NCBI GenBank assembly: GCA_004369045.1
Contig: ML213534.1
Coordinates: 166,157 to 230,156, forward strand
Direction of reading: 5' to 3'
DNA from: Heliocybe sulcata
Lineage: Eukaryota > Basidiomycota > Agaricomycetes > Gloeophyllales > Gloeophyllaceae
Length of the DNA stretch: 64,000 bases
Position 1 is the first letter of the stretch, and every line of letters begins with the position of its first letter. This document shows positions 59,510 to 64,000 of this stretch, in pieces. The translations under genes were made by a program, and so were the position numbers. The notes under the pieces are model-generated. The model had not been told where the DNA came from. It ran no database searches and saw only the letters and a program-made list of their open reading frames with translations.

Positions 59510-62500
59510 ATGTCTGGCCACCCTTCTCATTCCGCAGCTCAAGTGGCGTCTAGCAAGGGACAGTCGAAGAGAAGAGATCGCCCGCCTGCTCTGGAGCTTA
59601 CAGAGTCAAAGACCGCGAACGGTGGCGACGCCGCTGGCGCCGTTGACACCCGCAAATCACAACAACAGGTATGCCTTTCTCGTCCAACCCCGCTTTCTAA
59701 ACCTCAACGCGATCAATGCAGCCCCGATTTCACGTTTCCTCGGTGAATAATGACGGAACGATGAGTGAACCCGAACAACCTCGCTCAGCCTCTGCTACCT
59801 CCTCTCTCGACCCATACTACTTCGGCTCTCGTACCCCTGCAGAGTCACCGAGCACTCGGACACATGATCTACCTTCCCTAAGTAAAACCCCGGACTCCCA
59901 ACAGCCTCTGCCAAATGAACCATTCACCCCAGCTCGCAATCCTGCTGCCATCGATAGGAAGGGGCTGATTGGCGTCGGTGACCTCGCCACTCCTCGCTGG
60001 GCGCGTCCAGGTTATGTTATACCAGAGGAGCTGGCAAGTTCTCCCGAGCTTCCGGGGCATACCGACGAGCAGTACAGCATTCTTAATGGGTCAGGCCCGG
60101 AGCATGATGACGAGCCGGGTTCGCCGTGGACAATCGAAGCTATCGATGGCGAGGAGGATCATCACGTAGAGGTGTGTTTCTAGTCTCAGTCATGAGCCAC
60201 ACTACTTACCAGGCGTCAGCTCGAGGAGATCAAACCCGTCTCCCGCGCTATCCGTTCCCGACGGTCTATGGCGGAGGAGAGCGGTGGGGAAGAGATCCTC
60301 TACCCGCGCAATCCGCACACATCGGACAAGGATAACACGCCTCGAGCAAGTAACAAAGGAGCAGAAAATGAGGAGGCGCCTCCCCCTAGTGCGTTCCAGA
60401 GCCAGCCGCGCACGAAGAAGCGGTCGTCAGATGAGTTTGAGCTCGACCAGCATGGGGATGTGTTCTCAAAAGGCTCGCGGGCGTCGGTCTCTTCGCTGAA
60501 GGAAAAGCCGAAGGACGCGTCGATCCGTAGGCATAAGAGTTTGGGCGTGGGCTTGCCGCCCAGCAGTCCAAGGGAAAGAGAGAAAGCTACTAGAGAGCGA
60601 AGGAGGGAGAGTGCTTCGATCAGCCTGGCCAACGCTCCCAAAGCCTCTGCCGGCACTCGTGAAAGTGTCTCTTCCAAGTCGCCGAAGCACATTCGGCACA
60701 TATCCTCCAGCTCGTTGGCTTCGAATCCAGTCGAGATTCACCACATCCGGCATTCGCGTACGACGGATTTCTCGCACCTCCCGCCGTCGCCCTCGTCGTC
60801 TTCGATTCAGCAGTTCATTAAGCGGACCTCTTCCAAGGATCTCAGCGCGCACGGGTCTCCGAACGTCGCTCATGCCGTGCTGCGGGGTACTCAGGAGGGC
60901 TGGAATGGCGTAGATGATGAGGCGACTGCTGAGGCGCTTCGGAAGCTTGATGGCTTGTCAGGCAAGAGTGCCCGCGCAAGGTCGAGTGTCAGCGTAACGC
61001 GGCCGGGTAGCTCTGGCCGACCGGGCAGCTCGAGCCGGCCTGGTACGCCCGGTGCAGGGAAGAACGGTACGCAGTGGGAAGGTATCAGCAGTAGCGAGAG
61101 CACGAAGTCGGCGAGGAGGAGCAGCGTGCGGGACAGTGTGTTGAGAGAGAAGGAGAAGGACCGCTCGTCGGGCGGTCATCGTCACGCGGTCTCGCCAGCT
61201 CAAGGTGTGAGCCAGGCTGCTGCTGATGCGGGTGAAGCGTCTGCCAGCCACGATGAGAAGCTTCCGTCCTCTGCTTCGGACAAGGTGGCTAAGCGTTCGA
61301 GTGCGCGCTCTACGCTCAATTTCACTACGCCTAAGCGGGCATCGGCGTCGTCCACAACTTATACCGGCACGCCGACAACCAGTTCTAGAGACTCTGCTTC
61401 TCTATCTGCTACGACCAGTACCACCTCTGTCTCGGCCTCCTCAGGCCGGTACTCTACGAGCAAGCCCAAACGGAATAGCGCGTCCAGCGATGTGTCGAGT
61501 ATCCATTCTGGGGATGGTGTTACTCCCAATGGCGAAGCTGGAGAAGAAGAGCACGTACCGCCGGTCCCGCCACTGCCCAAGGACTTGAATCAGTTCAAGA
61601 CGCCACCGCTTTCGTCGCAGAGCATCACGTTCCCGCCGCTCGCCGGGATCGACGCGAAGCAAGAGAGTGATAATTTTGTACCTACTGATACGGAAGACGA
61701 CCAGACGACCGATAATCTCGAGATCCCGCAGGCTACTGCTATTCCTATGAAGCCTCCCCCGGTTATTCGACAGGATAGTATGACGAGTCAGGGGGGCTAC
61801 ACGTCCTCCGACTCGGCGCCTGCCCAGAAAACTCCCTCGAAGAAGTGGTCATTTTCCCATGCTCTTAATATCAGGCTCTCAGGCTCTCCCTCATCAGCGT
61901 CAGCGCAATCGCCAGCGAGAACGCATGCATTCTCTGTGAGCCCGCGATCGGCGACGTTTGGGTCGCAGCTCAAACATTCCAGCTCGAAGGATCAGCCTCT
62001 TTCGCCGTCGAAGGGCTCGGGTTCGGAAGCGTGGTCGCCGATCCAGCCTGAAGCGATGGCGTCCGCTTCGTCTTTGGCCTCGCTCTCTTCCGTTGGGTCT
62101 GTGCAGGTGGCCAACTCCCCCACGTCGTCGGTGCCGCCCTTGCTTGGGTCTGGTATGCGCGGTCCTGGTAGCCGGCCTGCAACTCCGTCAAGCGGAGGGA
62201 CGAGTCAGACCGTAACGGTCGCACAAAACGCACCTCTCAGTCCGTCGTCTTCCATTCGTCGTGGTACTTCGTCGAAACGACTGACGCCCTCTTCTATTCC
62301 TTTCTTCCGTCGCGGCTCCTCACAATCCATGCAAATCCCCAATCAACCCGGCCTGCCGTCATCCGTCTCGCCAGACGTACCCATGTCCGCGACCCTGTCA
62401 CGCAAGGGCAGTGGCTCTCCGATTGCCACGACCAAGGAGCCTTTGTTGTCGCCAACCACGCCCCATAAGAAGTCATCCATCATGAGTCTCGGTTCTTTGT

Positions 62501-64000
62501 TGAAAGGATCGTCGTCGAGAAAGAGTTTGCAGGATAAGAGCGACCCTAAGAGTGGAAAGGAGAGTGGAAAGGCATCGGACAAGGAGAAGAGTAAGAAAGA
62601 CGACAAAGACCGGAGCGAGAGCAGGATCTCTGTGTTGATGGGCAGAAAACGTGGCAAGGTGCGTGACAAGACTTGACAGGTTACATAATCTGACTTGCTT
62701 ATTAGACTCTCTCTTCGACCGAGCCAAGAAAGGCTAAACCGGTGGCCATGCCCCCCATGCAGATTTCCGCGTTGCCTGCGTCTACGGCGCAGCGGGTGGC
62801 CAACCTCAAGGCCACCTCGTCGTCGTCCTCCTCGAGCTCGGCCGGCCCTTCGCGAAGCTCTCGTGTGACGTCCCAGACCGCCAGCTCGATGCAAAAGCAG
62901 TCCGACGTGTCGCTGCGGAGCACCCGCAACCAACTGCCTACCATTGCTGGTTCACCATCCGCCGGCACTCATGCCTCCAAGGAACCTAAGGAATTCGCGT
63001 CTTCGTCATTGTCGAGCTCTATGTCTGGATTACCGAAGGATACGCCCACAAAGATACCTCGGATTGCCAGTCGCTCGTCCACTGCTGCCTCTCCTTCTCT
63101 GAAGAATGGAACTTCGACTGTGGCTAGTCGTCGAGCAAGCATACACCAGTCTGGGCTCGGCACCAACTCTGCGGACCCGTCCCCTGTTCCTGATGGATCG
63201 GTTAGTGAGTTCGGCATCGTGGACAACCCCAGTGAGTACGACCTATCCAAGTCATCCATTGCTGCGCCCAGAGCATCTGTCCGTTCATCGCCATCACGAG
63301 TCCCCCGACATGCTGCCACCACCTCGACCGTGGGTACGGCCACGAGCTCAGCCAGGAAGCCGCACCGCGAGTCCATATCTTTCTCGGGCCTGCGGAAGAC
63401 CTCGACCAATTCTGTTACCTCCGTTTCTTCTGCTGCTCCTAGTGAAAACAACGGTCATCATCGGTTCTCCGCACTTTCACCTTCCAAGGGTCTCAAGCTT
63501 CTTAGTCCCAAGATGTCCGTGAGATCGAGTAATACGGCTGCGCAGAAAGGTCATCAAGCCGCGGCATCCCCATCATCGAGCAGACTGTCGCTGTCAACGC
63601 CGTCACCCGTGCCGAGTAGTGCTGATGATGAGGAAGTGGCTGGTGACGAAGAGATGATGAACTATATCAGGCGGCAACAGGCGAAGAAAATGGCCGCAGG
63701 GGCAAGTCAGGAGGAGCTTGATCAGCTGCTCTGCTTCCCGGAGCCTATCCCTCCGACCACTCCGTCATCACCCACTTGTATGCGTTCATCTGTACTTTGA
63801 TTGATAGCCTCTAACCTTTTTTTCTAGCTCTCCTGCGAAGTAGCCAGGCTCAGTGGCTATCCGAATACGAGCGCAAGGAAGTTCTCGACTATCCATCCGT
63901 ATACTTCATCGGCGCCCGGAGTGATAAGAAGCCTGCCACTACCAGCAATTCCACGAACAACCATGGCTACGACGACGAAAGAGGCGATTACTTGGTCGTC
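59510..64000 (+). CDS. DYRK-family protein kinase (Pom1-like), N-terminal part
   Basis: Dual-specificity kinase that autophosphorylates on Tyr and then acts on Ser/Thr; fungal Pom1-type members control polarity and cell size. Exons: 59510-59668, 59722-60171, 60220-62658, 62706-63777, 63828 to beyond the window. About 1,430 residues are visible. Nearly all are Ser/Pro/Arg-rich and disordered, with SSSS and RPGSSGRPGSS tracts. The assignment rests on the last exon: the DYRK-homology box SEYERKEVLDYPSVYFIGAR followed by NNHGYDDERGDYLVV, which in DYRKs sits just before the catalytic domain. The catalytic domain itself lies off the window. The frame is open throughout a 2.4-kb exon. The length of the leader is greater than in most DYRKs. 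Confidence 0.88.

Overview
The window is nuclear DNA from a filamentous basidiomycete, most likely an Agaricomycete. Genes are dense and cut by many short introns (about 45-65 nt, GT..AG). Products are typical of mushroom-forming fungi: a HOOK dynein adaptor, a GPI-anchored alpha-amylase, a LOG-family protein, a Rho4-type GTPase, CCR4-NOT scaffold NOT1 and a DYRK kinase. I see no prokaryotic or organellar genes, no tRNA or rRNA and no CRISPR array. Exon limits were read by hand from splice motifs and frame; most spliced lengths divide by three, but single boundaries may be off by a base or two.

Layout. 0-13 kb is housekeeping: TATA-binding protein (-, partial), a secreted GH88/GH105-like hydrolase (-), VPS1 dynamin (+), NTF2 (-), a conserved protein of unknown function (+), a gene-free stretch with weak coding signals, and cytosolic tryptophanyl-tRNA synthetase (+). 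13-21.4 kb is a gene-poor island holding an intronless F-box gene (-), a possible decayed LTR upstream of it, and two small secreted precursor genes (+). 21.4-33.3 kb is dense again: LOG protein (-), PLC-like phosphodiesterase (+), CDC50/LEM3 flippase subunit (+), RAD1 checkpoint clamp (-), MFS sugar transporter (-), HOOK (+). 35-45 kb: GPI-anchored alpha-amylase (+) and the 17-exon NOT1 gene (+). 45-54.7 kb: large secreted alpha/beta-hydrolase (-), PIG-X/PBN1 (+), Rho4-like GTPase (-), DDX41-type helicase (-). 55-57 kb holds a decayed protein kinase gene. 57.6-64 kb: a Zn2Cys6 regulator (-) and the N-terminal half of a DYRK/Pom1-type kinase (+, runs off the edge).

The most interesting content is the pair of secreted precursors at 15.36-16.02 and 20.13-20.78 kb. 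Each has a signal peptide followed by repeats ending in Lys-Arg (Kex2-type sites). One carries WWGKR repeats, each in its own phase-1 symmetric exon; the other carries DPYKR/EPYKR repeats. They share the DPEWWG motif, all their introns are phase 1, and both end in an acidic-Pro-Tyr tail. They look like a divergent pair of peptide hormone-like or RiPP-like precursors. A perfect 29-bp inverted repeat lies between the second precursor gene and the convergent LOG gene.
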